This document shows, piece after piece, positions 52,275-60,797 of a DNA stretch of 64,000 nucleotides (the first letter of the stretch is position 1; the number at the start of each line of letters is the position of its first letter). The notes beneath the pieces were generated by a model. The model was not told the DNA's origin. It ran no database searches and was given only the letters and a program-made list of their open reading frames with translations. The DNA is from Selenomonadaceae bacterium (GTDB lineage Bacteria > Bacillota > Negativicutes > Selenomonadales > Selenomonadaceae). The DNA is taken from contig JAFXQM010000023.1 in NCBI GenBank assembly GCA_017527075.1, positions 1-64,000 of the forward strand, given 5' to 3'. The translations under genes were made by a program, and so were the position numbers.

Positions 52275-53501
52275 TCAACTGAACTTTTCGCCCGCGATAA
52301 GTTTTCCGGAGCTTATGAGGAGTTTTTGCTTTTCGAAAGAATCACCCATCATGTCGACGATTATCAAAATTTTTTCGGCGCGATTGAGGTCGGAGCGTTC
52401 GTCGATAATTTTTGAGTAGGAATCGATGAGCGCGCACGCCGAACGGAAATTGACAGAAAAAAATTCTCCTTCCGTTCTGTACGGGGAGAAAATTTTTTGG
52501 CAAATGGCTTCAAGCTTGAGAGCGTCCTTGCGGGTCATGAGCGGCGAGTAATGCCAGTTCACGACGGTCAATTTGTATTGGCGTTCAATCTGAGGCATGC
52601 GCTTTTCCACGTCGCCGGCAATTCCGATTTTGACAGTGTTATCGCTCATCAAGAACGCATAAACGTGAGAGTCGCGAAGCTGAGCTGCGCGGCGGCGGGG
52701 ATTGGGGGCGGGTTTGGATTTGGCTTTGGGTTTTTCTTCGACGATGGAGTAGCTGCCGGTCTTGCGAATTTTCGGCAGGACATCACGCGTGACCCATTTG
52801 CGGAAACGTTTAGCGATTGGCTTGCGGCTGTCGAAGAGGACATCATAAAAACCGTCTTCGTTGACGAAATACATTTGTTGTATACGTCCCATGCTGTCCA
52901 CGATGGGGTGCGTACTAAGCACCTCATCTCCGAGACGTTGCACGACCTTTGCGACCTGCGGCAATTCGAGCACACGGCACACATCGGCGAGACAGAAGAG
53001 CGGATTTTCGAAATCACCGATAACGCGGATTTTGCCGAACTGCTCGTGCTCGAAGATTTGAATCAGATTTTCTGCGGAGCCGCCTTCTTCTTGCGGCTGA
53101 CTGTGCGGCGCGGATGCGGAGTCATTCTTGCTGAAGTAGGATTCCCTCAACAGCTCGAACACATCCCACGCCTTGTCATCGGACAGCATTTTTGCGTGAC
53201 GAGCTGCGCCACGTTCCGTCCACAGATACAAGTTGCGGGTCTTCGGCGAAATTTGCAGGTGAGGATTTTTCCGTTGCAATTCTCCCAAGAGTGCGCTTGA
53301 AATTTTAAAGTAGTGAACGCCCTCTTGGTAATAAGTTCTGTTGTTGCCAAAGTTCCTTCTGAGTTGTTCGCCGGAACAGTTATAACACTCGGCGAGCTGA
53401 GCGTTGAGCAGAACCCGCTGACCGTTCCACTCGACGGACGCGGGGACTTTGAATTTTTTCACAAGACCATCTCCTTTTTTTGACTCTTCACAACGCGGCA
53501 C
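52275..53501 (-). CDS. ORF6N - BRO-N - T5orf172 domain fusion (phage-type DNA-binding protein)
   Basis: A 408-residue protein of three phage-associated parts. Residues 15-80 are ORF6N-like (VLLNAQLAECYNCSGEQLRRNF). Residues 145-250 are BRO-N-like (FGKIRVIGDFENPLFCLADV, FRKWVTRDVLPKIRKTGSY). A C-terminal T5orf172/GIY-YIG-like domain is at about 275-365 (VYAFLMSDNTVKIGIAGDVEKR, EGEFFSV). These modules occur in phage antirepressors and nucleases. Two starts, each GTG behind AAGGAGATG (53501 and 53462), are possible. No other phage genes are near. It could be a domesticated regulator or part of a small defence or antirepressor unit. Confidence 0.7.
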   Translation of the reverse strand: MPRCEESKKGDGLVKKFKVPASVEWNGQRVLLNAQLAECYNCSGEQLRRNFGNNRTYYQEGVHYFKISSALLGELQRKNPHLQISPKTRNLYLWTERGAARHAKMLSDDKAWDVFELLRESYFSKNDSASAPHSQPQEEGGSAENLIQIFEHEQFGKIRVIGDFENPLFCLADVCRVLELPQVAKVVQRLGDEVLSTHPIVDSMGRIQQMYFVNEDGFYDVLFDSRKPIAKRFRKWVTRDVLPKIRKTGSYSIVEEKPKAKSKPAPNPRRRAAQLRDSHVYAFLMSDNTVKIGIAGDVEKRMPQIERQYKLTVVNWHYSPLMTRKDALKLEAICQKIFSPYRTEGEFFSVNFRSACALIDSYSKIIDERSDLNRAEKILIIVDMMGDSFEKQKLLISSGKLIAGEKFS

Positions 53502-53523
53502 AAATCATCTCCTTTCAAAACTG

Positions 53524-53552
53524 TTGACAACAAAATTATCCTCTGCTAGAAT
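53524..53552 (+). promoter_or_regulatory. Strong plus-strand promoter inside the phage-type gene leader
   Basis: TTGACA and TAGAAT with a 17-bp spacer. It reads away from the gene through 130 bp without a reading frame to the terminator at 53684, so it would make an RNA antisense to the start of the ORF6N leader. Confidence 0.6.
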
Positions 53553-53607
53553 TGCACGTGAAAGAGTTGGACGCGCCCTGCGTCTTTTGGTAAATTTTCC
53601 GTAACGA

Positions 53608-53636
53608 ATACTATCATGGCGGGCAGGGGTTGTCAA
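53608..53636 (-). promoter_or_regulatory. Promoter of the ORF6N/BRO-N gene
   Basis: TTGACA and TAGTAT with a 17-bp spacer on the minus strand. It gives a leader of about 100 nt. The plus-strand promoter lies within this leader. Confidence 0.65.
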
Positions 53637-53683
53637 GATTAAACTCTTGCTCGCGTCGAATAAACTTTAACAGCAAAAACAAA

Positions 53684-53713
53684 TCCCCCGCGTGAAATGC
53701 CGGGGGATTTTTG
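53684..53713. terminator. Bidirectional terminator behind the TPM gene
   Basis: Stem TCCCCCG/CGGGGGA with poly-T on both strands (TTTTTG and TTTGTTTTTG). Confidence 0.8.
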
Positions 53714-53742
53714 ATTTACGTGATTCAATCTTCGGGCGCGCT

Positions 53743-54513
53743 TCAGAAGCTGCTGCCACCGCCGCCATGACCTCCTCCGCCATGGCCGCCGCCGCTGCGA
53801 CTGCCACCGCTGCTGCGCGGACGACGCTGAACATTCATGAAAAGAAAAGTGTCGCGGCTCTCAAGGAACTTGACGCTGTTCTTTTTAAGATAATCGCCCG
53901 CCGCGCGCGCGTGATGAACGTTGCTCATGGCACCGATAAGCATCGAACGAATTCCAAAGCCGCCGAGAATCGCCAGCAAGCCTGCCATGGTCGCCGCCAT
54001 CGGGTCGAACTCTCCGGGCTTGCGCTGACCGTAAGCAACGCCGTTGGTTTCGTAGTAAGTCATCAACTCGTCGACGCCCTCCGCGAAATTTTCTGCCGCG
54101 GCGTAATAATCGCCCGCGCTCAAATCCGATTGAAATTTATCCTTCAAAAACGAAATGCCGTCCGTGTCCGTGATTCGTTCGAGCATTCGGCTGTCGGTTG
54201 ACATTTCATATTTGCGGTTGCCCATGTTCACGAGCAAAACAATTCCGCCGTTCTTTCCGTTTGCAAAATTTTCGTCTAGGAAATCGTTGGAGGCGGTGAC
54301 CATGTCGAGCCCGCCGACCGATTTGACGAACGCCACGCCGATTTTAATTTTGTGCGCCTGCTCAATTTCGCGAATCCTTTGATTGAGTAATTCGACCTCC
54401 GTCGCCTTCAAAACTTTTGCGCTGTCTGTGACGGGCTCAAGTCGCGCGGCACTCGCGGCAGAAAAATTTATCAGCAAAATCAGCGCGAGGAGTCCGAAAA
54501 ATTTTTTTATCAT
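53743..54513 (-). CDS. TPM-domain (YgcG-type) membrane protein
   Basis: A 256-residue protein with a signal peptide (FFGLLALILLINFSAASA), a TPM domain (residues about 25-155, VTDSAKVLKATEVELLNQR, GIVLLVNMGNRKYEMSTD), one membrane helix and a Gly/Ser/His-rich tail (GGGHGGGGHGGGGSSF). The family is thought to act on phosphates or in photosystem repair elsewhere; its role in anaerobes is unknown. It follows the zinc-ribbon membrane protein gene after 12 bp, so they are likely cotranscribed. Confidence 0.8.
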   Translation of the reverse strand: MIKKFFGLLALILLINFSAASAARLEPVTDSAKVLKATEVELLNQRIREIEQAHKIKIGVAFVKSVGGLDMVTASNDFLDENFANGKNGGIVLLVNMGNRKYEMSTDSRMLERITDTDGISFLKDKFQSDLSAGDYYAAAENFAEGVDELMTYYETNGVAYGQRKPGEFDPMAATMAGLLAILGGFGIRSMLIGAMSNVHHARAAGDYLKKNSVKFLESRDTFLFMNVQRRPRSSGGSRSGGGHGGGGHGGGGSSF

Positions 54514-54525
54514 GACGAAGCCTCC

Positions 54526-55626
54526 TCAAAGCATGAAACTGATTAAGAAGTAGAGAATCGGCGCGAGGACGAGCGAACACAGCGCGGGATAAAGGAACGC
54601 CTTCATTTTGTCATAAGGCAGTGAGCCGACGACTTTTCCCGTTTGCCCGTTCATCATGAAGGTGTAGGGTCTGTCGTTGTAGCGCGTCGTCAAAATCCAC
54701 ACGGGCACCATGGCGTAGCTGACCTTGCCGACATCTTTAACGACGGCGGCGTCCTCCAGCTGCACGGCGTCGAAATTTTCCACGGAACTTTGCAAGACTT
54801 CAATCGCGCTGTTCTCGACGCGTTTATCGGCGCGCGCGGAACTCTCTTCGGCAGTCACATCGTATTTGTCGGCAAGGTAGCCCGTGAGATATGCCGCGCT
54901 GAAATCGACGAGCTCTCCGTAATCGAACGGCTCAATGCTTTCCATGTAAGTGTCTTCCATTTTTTTTGAACCGTCGACGGGAATTCGTTCAAAGCGCATG
55001 ACACCTTTGCGGCGGCAATTAAAAATGCTGACCTCGGTGATAATTTCCTTCGGCGTGGTGATGACGTGATGCTTCTCGGCGCGGAACTCTGCCTGCGCGG
55101 TGATTTTGGAATCGAACAGCCAGAAGGGCACGTACATGGGTTGAATCGCCTCGACGCGGTTATTCGCCGTGAAGTTGCTCGGCAGGAGCATGTGTCCCTT
55201 GTAAAATTCTTTGAGCGCGGCAACGGCGTCCGCCTTGGTCTTTTTGAACGGGATAACGTAATCGGGCTTGAGCATTCCGTCGAAGCGTTTCGGAATCATG
55301 GTCGGGTTGCCGCAATAGACGCACTCGGTCGCCATGGTGTTTTCGTCGCAGACAAGCTCGGCACCGCAGCTCGAACAGGTGAACGCGTGCAAAGCCTTCG
55401 CCTCGTCGCTCGTCCACTCGGAGCCCGCGTCTTCGGTCGCCCACTTTGCCTCTTGCGCCTCAGCCGCGCGTGCCGCCGTCTCCTGCTTGTCGCGGAAGAG
55501 TTCTTCAATCGCGCTGACTTCAAATTCAGTGCCGCAGTATTCGCAAGTAACCGTCTTCTTGCCCGGCATGAAACTCAACGGCGCACCGCAGTTCGGACAT
55601 TTATAACTGACCGATGAATCAGCCAT
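54526..55626 (-). CDS. Zinc-ribbon membrane protein of unknown function
   Basis: A 366-residue protein with two N-terminal zinc ribbons (YKCPNCGAPLSF with TCEYCGTEF; FTCSSCGAELVC with ECVYCGN). A conserved mid-region follows (FKKTKADAVAALKEFYKG, YVPFWLFD, AAYLTGYLADKYDV, YAMVPVWILTTRYNDRPYTF). The C-terminus is a membrane hairpin. This architecture accompanies TPM-domain proteins in many Firmicutes. Its biochemical role is not known. ATG follows GGAGGTGT, and a heptamer-type repeat with unit TAGCTGG lies just upstream. Confidence 0.75.
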   Translation of the reverse strand: MADSSVSYKCPNCGAPLSFMPGKKTVTCEYCGTEFEVSAIEELFRDKQETAARAAEAQEAKWATEDAGSEWTSDEAKALHAFTCSSCGAELVCDENTMATECVYCGNPTMIPKRFDGMLKPDYVIPFKKTKADAVAALKEFYKGHMLLPSNFTANNRVEAIQPMYVPFWLFDSKITAQAEFRAEKHHVITTPKEIITEVSIFNCRRKGVMRFERIPVDGSKKMEDTYMESIEPFDYGELVDFSAAYLTGYLADKYDVTAEESSARADKRVENSAIEVLQSSVENFDAVQLEDAAVVKDVGKVSYAMVPVWILTTRYNDRPYTFMMNGQTGKVVGSLPYDKMKAFLYPALCSLVLAPILYFLISFML

Positions 55627-55642
55627 ATCAACACCTCCAATT

Positions 55643-55675
55643 TAGCTGGTAGCTGGTAGCTGTTAGCGGTTAGGA
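55643..55675 (+). repeat. Heptamer repeat, TAGCTGG type
   Basis: Four units with drift: TAGCTGG, TAGCTGG, TAGCTGT, TAGCGGT. It lies upstream of the zinc-ribbon gene. The unit length is the same 7 bp as the TTAGGAG repeats. Confidence 0.75.
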
Positions 55676-55709
55676 TTTTAGCAGAGAAATTTTTCGCGTG
55701 CAATGCATT

Positions 55710-55860
55710 ACGATTGCCACCAAGACCAAAATTATTCCGAGCGATTCAATCACTCCGAAGCCGCCACAAAAAATTTTTTCGCGCTCAACGTTTGACCACC
55801 GACGGCATGACGATTGCCACCAAGACCAAAATTATTCCGAGCGATTCAATCACTCCGAAG
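55710..55860 (+). repeat. Exact 51-bp direct repeat, 100 bp apart
   Basis: A 51-bp sequence (ACGATTGCCACCAAGACCAA and 31 more) occurs at 55710-55760 and exactly again at 55810-55860. The second copy is the end of the EamA gene; the first is noncoding behind its stop. Confidence 0.95.
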
Positions 55861-56687
55861 GCCGTGCCGAAAATTATTCGGCTGATGATGACCGACGCCG
55901 CCGGCTCTGTCGTCGCAGTGATTGACGCTTCCTCCGGCGTCAAAAATTTCAGCCCCGCGTTGAAGCTCAGGAACGCCGCGACCGTTCCGAAAATTATTAT
56001 CCAGCTCACGTCGAAGAGCACGCCCGATTCAAAGAACGGCAGCCAATTTTTTTCGTCAATCAGCGCGAACGTCGTCAGCCCGCCGATGAACATGCCAACG
56101 CCCGTCAAAAAGTACGGGTCAATTTTTTTTGCAAACAAATGCTTCGGGAAAATCGCGCTGAACGCAAACGCCGCGCCGCTCAACAAAGACCACACCACGC
56201 AGCCGAGCGGCACGAGCAATTTCGTCGGGTTGCCGCCCGTCACGAGCAGGAAGACGCCGCTTATCGCCAAAATCACCGCGATAACTTCTCCGCGCCTCGG
56301 CAGTCTTTTGTGGTAAAATGATTCCCACGCAACGACCATGGCAGGGCACGCGTAAGTGATGACTGTCGTGGCCGCCGCCCCGCCGATTGAAATTGCTTGG
56401 AAGTAAGTGAACTGCATGAACATCACGCCGATTACTCCGTAAATTATCACGTCGAGCCAAAGCCGCGGGTGCCGCTTTAAAATTCCCAGCGAGATGAAAA
56501 AATTTTTCCGCCGCGCCGCCACCAAAATCAAAATCGCGCCCGCCGTGCACATGCGGATATTCGTCAGCTCCATCGCCGACTTTTCCGAGTGCGCAAAAAA
56601 ATCTTGAACCGCGACGCCCGAACTCGCCCAAAAAATCCCCGCGAGCCCCACGAAGACCAACGCCAAATTTTTCTTCAAAGCTGCCAC
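55785..56687 (-). CDS. EamA-family (DMT) transporter
   Basis: A 300-residue membrane protein with ten hydrophobic segments in two EamA repeats (residues about 10-140: VGLAGIFWASSG, TTVITYACPAMVVAWESF; about 155-295: WSLLSGAAFAFSAIF, LTPEEASITATTEPAASVI). The second repeat carries the conserved Glu-Pro (TTEPAAS). The family exports amino acids, nucleosides or sugars; the cargo cannot be inferred. The 3' 51 bp have been duplicated downstream. Confidence 0.88.
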   Translation of the reverse strand: MAALKKNLALVFVGLAGIFWASSGVAVQDFFAHSEKSAMELTNIRMCTAGAILILVAARRKNFFISLGILKRHPRLWLDVIIYGVIGVMFMQFTYFQAISIGGAAATTVITYACPAMVVAWESFYHKRLPRRGEVIAVILAISGVFLLVTGGNPTKLLVPLGCVVWSLLSGAAFAFSAIFPKHLFAKKIDPYFLTGVGMFIGGLTTFALIDEKNWLPFFESGVLFDVSWIIIFGTVAAFLSFNAGLKFLTPEEASITATTEPAASVIISRIIFGTAFGVIESLGIILVLVAIVMPSVVKR

Positions 56688-56730
56688 CTTAATTCAATAA
56701 AAAATATTACGCCGAATGTGAGGAGAAAGA

Positions 56731-57855
56731 ATGAACATTTGCCTGCTTATAAAAGATTTTGCCGTCGGGAAAAAATTTTTGGCGGACGGACGGCCGACCA
56801 AGAGCGGCGCGGAAATTCACGGGGAAAATCACGCGCTCCAACTTATCCGCCTCGGACACCGCGTCACGCTCATGACCAAGAAAAGATTTTTCCACACGGC
56901 GGCGCGAGAAAATTTCAACGGCATTGACCTCGTCCGATTGCACCCGCCGTTCCGCTGGCTGGAAATTTTTTTGCGGCTGCTCACCACGCACAACGACATC
57001 GACGCCTTTTACATCATCGGCACGCCGAAATTTTCCGTGTGGGCGATTCTCTTCGCGAAAATTTTTAACAAGCCGGTGACGCTGGCTTTGACGGGCAAGG
57101 CTGAAATTTTTTCCGCAGGAAAGAATTGGCGGAACAAAATTTTTGCAAAGTGCACGCGTTATGTTGCGACGACCAAAGAGATTCGCGACGGCTTCGTGGA
57201 GAGCGGCGGCATTGCTCCCGAAAAAATTTCAATCCTGCCGCACGGTATCGACACAAAAAAATTTCCGCAGTCAAATGAAAATCGTCGGCGCGAACTGAAA
57301 ATTTCTCACGGCATCGAGCCCGAACGAAAAGTTTTGCTGTTCTGCGCGCGCGTCGTCAAAGATAAGGGCGTCGACACATTGCAGGACGTGTGGAAGATTC
57401 TTCACGCGAAATTTCCCGACGCGCTGCTTTACGTCGTGGGCGGCGGGCTGAATCATTTGCTGGACGAGCTGCGAACACTTTCAGCCGCGCTGGACGATTC
57501 GATAAAAGTCATCGGGGAAGTTGACGCGCCGCAGGAATTTTATCAGCTGGCGGACGTTTACATTTTTCCTTCGCGCCACGAGGGTTTGCCGACATCTCTG
57601 CTGGAGGCCATGGCGAGCGGCTTGCCGTCGGTCACGAGCGACATCGGCGGTTGCGAGGACGTGATTGCCGACGACGTGAACGGTTACCGCGTTTATTCTG
57701 AGGACGCGGCGGCCTTCGCGGAAAAAATTTCGTTGCTGTTCGAGGACGACGCCCGCAGAAAAATTTTCGGCGAACGCGCGGCGCAACTGATTCGCGAGAC
57801 CTGCGACTTCACGACCGTCATTCCCAAGCTTGCGGAAATTATCGCGGCTCAGTGA
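56731..57855 (+). CDS. Family 4 glycosyltransferase
   Basis: A 374-residue GT-B enzyme. The N-terminal domain is GENHALQLIRLGHRVTLMT, then VTLALTGKAEIFSAGK. The linker has ILPHGIDTKKFP, and the C-terminal nucleotide-sugar domain has VLLFCARVVKDKGVDTL, YVVGGGL, FPSRHEGLPTSLLEAMASG with the E-x7-E pattern, and SDIGGCEDVI. It probably adds a sugar in capsule or O-antigen synthesis. Donor and acceptor are unknown. It starts behind GAGGAG and is divergent from EamA and convergent with the deacetylase. Confidence 0.9.
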   Translation: MNICLLIKDFAVGKKFLADGRPTKSGAEIHGENHALQLIRLGHRVTLMTKKRFFHTAARENFNGIDLVRLHPPFRWLEIFLRLLTTHNDIDAFYIIGTPKFSVWAILFAKIFNKPVTLALTGKAEIFSAGKNWRNKIFAKCTRYVATTKEIRDGFVESGGIAPEKISILPHGIDTKKFPQSNENRRRELKISHGIEPERKVLLFCARVVKDKGVDTLQDVWKILHAKFPDALLYVVGGGLNHLLDELRTLSAALDDSIKVIGEVDAPQEFYQLADVYIFPSRHEGLPTSLLEAMASGLPSVTSDIGGCEDVIADDVNGYRVYSEDAAAFAEKISLLFEDDARRKIFGERAAQLIRETCDFTTVIPKLAEIIAAQ

Positions 57856-57868
57856 TTCGGCTCAAGTG

Positions 57869-58642
57869 TCAAAAAATATTTCTGACCTTCGCGAAAAATT
57901 TTGCCTTCCACAGTCTGAATTTAAATTCCGTCAGCCCGAAGCGCGGCTTGCGAATGTGCACGCGATAAAGTTCGTAAGGGTTCGTCGACAAAGTGTTCAA
58001 GCCCGCCTCGCCCGTGACAGCCGTCAGATAATTTTCTTCGCGCAAAATTTTTTCAATCTCGGCATTGAACGCGCCGTTCGGGTAAGAGAGGCTGTAAATC
58101 GTCTGCAGGCCGCTCCACTCCAAAAAAATTTTCGACTCGCGGATTTGTCGGCGGCAAGTGGTCGCGTCGGCTGAAGTCAGCGGCAAGTGGTCTGAAGTGT
58201 GCGAACCGATTTCCAGTCCGCGCCTTTGCATGTCCTTGAGCTCGTCGACAGTCAGATAATTTTTTTTGCCCAGCTCGTTGGTTATGACGTAAACGACGGC
58301 GGTCATGGCGTGCGCCTCCAAAATCGGCAGCATCGTCGAGTAATTGTCCGCGTATCCGTCGTCGAAGGTCAACACAATCGGTTTGGCGGGTAGCGCGGCC
58401 TTGCCGTGGACGGCGCGCATGAAATCCTGCAACGTTATCGTCGTGTACCCTTCCGCCTGCAGATAATCCAACTGCGCGGCGAATTCGGCGGGCGGCACGT
58501 TGTAAACTTCAAAGACGGGGTCAAGCTGTTCGTCGGTCACTTGATGATATTCAAGAATCGGAAAGCCTTCGGGCTCCGGCGACAAAAAAATTATCGCGGC
58601 GATGAGTGCGCTCAAAATAAAAATCGCGCCGAGGATTCGCAA
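57869..58642 (-). CDS. Polysaccharide deacetylase (NodB/CE4 family)
   Basis: A 257-residue protein with an N-terminal membrane anchor (ILGAIFILSALIAAIIFL) and a NodB domain. The catalytic and metal residues are in IVLTFDDGYADN and SHTSDHLPL (H-x3-H). Family members deacetylate peptidoglycan or poly-N-acetylglucosamine. TTG at 58642, 8 nt after GGAGG, is the chosen start; an ATG at 58663 without SD would add 7 residues (MRAEVID). Confidence 0.87.
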   Translation of the reverse strand: MRILGAIFILSALIAAIIFLSPEPEGFPILEYHQVTDEQLDPVFEVYNVPPAEFAAQLDYLQAEGYTTITLQDFMRAVHGKAALPAKPIVLTFDDGYADNYSTMLPILEAHAMTAVVYVITNELGKKNYLTVDELKDMQRRGLEIGSHTSDHLPLTSADATTCRRQIRESKIFLEWSGLQTIYSLSYPNGAFNAEIEKILREENYLTAVTGEAGLNTLSTNPYELYRVHIRKPRFGLTEFKFRLWKAKFFAKVRNIF

Positions 58643-58716
58643 ATCAATCACCTCCGCGCGCATTTTATCATGGCGAAAAATTTTTTTGCAAGGCGCACTT
58701 CGACTTGAGCGCGGCA

Positions 58717-58750
58717 AAAAAAATTTCCCTCGGCAAAAATGCTGAGGGAT
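58717..58750 (-). terminator. Terminator after the NUDIX gene
   Basis: Stem CCCTCAGC/GCCGAGGG followed by AAATTTTTTTT on the minus strand. Confidence 0.8.
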
Positions 58751-58776
58751 TTTTTTATGCAAAAATTTTTTCCGAT

Positions 58777-59343
58777 TTATTTCTTGAGAAAGACTTGCTT
58801 GGCGAGGAGGAGAATCCCCACGGCGGATTTTGCGTCGAAAATTTTTCCGCTCTCGACCATCTGCACGGCGGCGGTCAGCGGAACTTTTATGGCGTTGATG
58901 AACTCATCGGAATCGGGATGAATTTTGCCGGGCGTCAAGTCGCTCGCCGCGTAAATGTGGATGTACTCGTCCGTGAAACCGACGGTCGTGGCAATCGTCG
59001 TGAGCTTCCAAAATTTTCCTGCGGTGTAACCCGTCTCCTCGGAAAGCTCGCGCTTGGCGCATTCGATTGGGTCTTCGCCGACCACGTCGAGTTTGCCCGC
59101 GGGAATTTCCAACGTGACTTTGCCGACGGGATAACGGAACTGGCGCACGAGGATTATCTGATTGTCGGGCAGCAGCGGAATGACTGCGGAGGCACCGGGG
59201 TGTTTAATCCACTCGCGCACGGCTCGGTGACCGTTGGGCAGCTCGACTTCATCTTTGTGCACGTGAAGGAGCACGCCGTCGAACACAGGCTCGCTCGAAA
59301 TTTTTTTCTCGACCAAAGTTTTATCTTCATTATCAATCAACAT
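58777..59343 (-). CDS. NUDIX hydrolase, ADP-ribose pyrophosphatase type
   Basis: A 188-residue protein. The NUDIX box is complete: GKLDVVGEDPIECAKRELS followed by EETGY. An upstream VRQFRYPVGKVTLEIPAG matches the ADP-ribose pyrophosphatase group (NudF-like), which splits ADP-ribose into AMP and ribose-5-phosphate. ATG at 59343 has no separate SD. A heptamer repeat with AGGAG units ends about 8 nt upstream and likely serves. Confidence 0.87.
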   Translation of the reverse strand: MLIDNEDKTLVEKKISSEPVFDGVLLHVHKDEVELPNGHRAVREWIKHPGASAVIPLLPDNQIILVRQFRYPVGKVTLEIPAGKLDVVGEDPIECAKRELSEETGYTAGKFWKLTTIATTVGFTDEYIHIYAASDLTPGKIHPDSDEFINAIKVPLTAAVQMVESGKIFDAKSAVGILLLAKQVFLKK

Positions 59344-59348
59344 TTTAA

Positions 59349-59404
59349 CACTCTCAACTCCTAACTCCTAACTCCTAACTCCTAATTCCTAACTCCTAAC
59401 TCCT
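59349..59404 (-). repeat. Heptamer repeat at the SPFH/NUDIX junction
   Basis: Eight TTAGGAG/TTAGGAA units on the minus strand. They encode the last residues and stop (RS-stop) of the SPFH gene and supply AGGAG for the NUDIX gene. Confidence 0.88.
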
Positions 59405-60682
59405 CGGCTTGCCGCACTCGTGACAGAATTTTCCTTTGTTGACGGCTCCGCACTCGCACTTCCATTCATCGCTGACGGGCTTGGGCTTGCCGCACTCCGA
59501 ACAGAATTTTCCTTTGTTAATTGCTCCGCACTCGCACTTCCACTCGTTGACGACGGGCTTGGGCGCACCGCACTCCGCGCAGAAATTTCCGCGATTGTCC
59601 TCGTGCCCGCACGCCGAACACTTCCACGTTGGCGGCTTCTGCTGCTGAGCCTGAGCCTGCTGCTGTTGTTGCTGAGCCATGGCGAACAAATTGCCCGCGT
59701 TGATTCCGCCCGCCTGCGCCGCCATGCCCATGCCCATGAAACCCGTCATTGCGCCCGCCGTGTTTTGCGCCGCCTGCTGCATTGCCGAAGCCTGCGCGCC
59801 CGTCAAGTGAGCCGCCGCCATTGCCGGATTCCTCAACGCGCCGTTGCGTTGCATCTCCTTAATCATGTTGGCGTCTTCCTCGCTCGCGCTGACATTCGAC
59901 ACGCCGAACGACACGACTTGCAAGCCGCGCAGTTCGCCCCACTTTTTGCTGAGGACTTGGTTGAGGGCGTCGGCGATGTCCTGAGTGTGCGCGGGCAGAG
60001 CAGAATATCTTATCCCCATCTCCGACAGCTTCGCGAACGCCGGCTGAAGTGCAGTCATCAGTTCGGTCTTGAGTTGCGCGTCAATCTCCGAGCGGTTGTA
60101 AGTGTCTTTGACGTTGCCGCAGACGTTCGTGTAAAAGAGAATCGGATTGACGATTTTGTAACTGTAAGAGCCGAAGCATTTAATCGCGATGTCCACGTCG
60201 AGCCCGATGTTGTAATCGACGACGCGGAAGGGAATGGGCGACGGCGTCCCGTACTTGTTGCCGATAATTTCCTTTGTGTTGAAGTAATAAATGCGTTGGT
60301 CGCGGCCGGTGTCGCCGCCGAATGTGAAGCGTTCCTTCATGGCGAAGAAAATATCTTGAATGCTCTCGGCGACGGTCTTGTTGTCGTTGAACAGAGACGG
60401 CTCAGTCGATTTGTCGTAAATGTATTCGCCGCTGTCCGCGCACAGTTCGAGAACCTTGCCCTGCTGAACGATCATCATGCACTGGCCGTCGTTGACCGCA
60501 ATCTTTGAGCCGTTGGTTATGATGTTGTCGTCGCCGTCATTTGAGCTCCAGCTGTGGCTTTTGCGCCGATGACCTTTGGCAACCAAAATTTCGGGCGAAA
60601 GACTGTCGCAGTAAAAAAATTCTTTCCACTGGTCGCCGAGCACGCCGCCCGCCGCCGCCAATGCCGCTTGAATCAATCCCAT
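59396..60682 (-). CDS. SPFH-domain protein with C-terminal zinc ribbons
   Basis: A 428-residue protein. The N-terminal SPFH-like (stomatin/YdjI-type, 'virion core') domain covers about residues 1-290 (GSKIAVNDGQCMMIVQQGKV, YNIGLDVDIAIKCFGSYS). A Gln/Ala-rich segment follows. Three zinc ribbons complete it (CSACGHEDNRGNFCAECG, CECGAINKGKFCSECG, CECGAVNKGKFCHECG). Similar proteins are common beside TPM and zinc-ribbon membrane genes, which lie 4 kb away here. Function is unknown; a scaffold or envelope-stress role is plausible. ATG follows GGGAGGGATTATTCC. Confidence 0.85.
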   Translation of the reverse strand: MGLIQAALAAAGGVLGDQWKEFFYCDSLSPEILVAKGHRRKSHSWSSNDGDDNIITNGSKIAVNDGQCMMIVQQGKVLELCADSGEYIYDKSTEPSLFNDNKTVAESIQDIFFAMKERFTFGGDTGRDQRIYYFNTKEIIGNKYGTPSPIPFRVVDYNIGLDVDIAIKCFGSYSYKIVNPILFYTNVCGNVKDTYNRSEIDAQLKTELMTALQPAFAKLSEMGIRYSALPAHTQDIADALNQVLSKKWGELRGLQVVSFGVSNVSASEEDANMIKEMQRNGALRNPAMAAAHLTGAQASAMQQAAQNTAGAMTGFMGMGMAAQAGGINAGNLFAMAQQQQQQAQAQQQKPPTWKCSACGHEDNRGNFCAECGAPKPVVNEWKCECGAINKGKFCSECGKPKPVSDEWKCECGAVNKGKFCHECGKPRS

Positions 60683-60711
60683 GGAATAATCCCTCCCAAA
60701 ACTTTTTGCCG

Positions 60712-60740
60712 ATTATATCACGCGCGGAAAATTTTTTTAA
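60712..60740 (-). promoter_or_regulatory. Promoter of the SPFH gene
   Basis: TTAAAA and TATAAT with a 17-bp spacer on the minus strand. Confidence 0.6.
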
Positions 60741-60797
60741 GCGTTCGGGCCACAGAATTTTTTTCAAGCGAAGAATGAAATTTATCTGTACTTGTCC

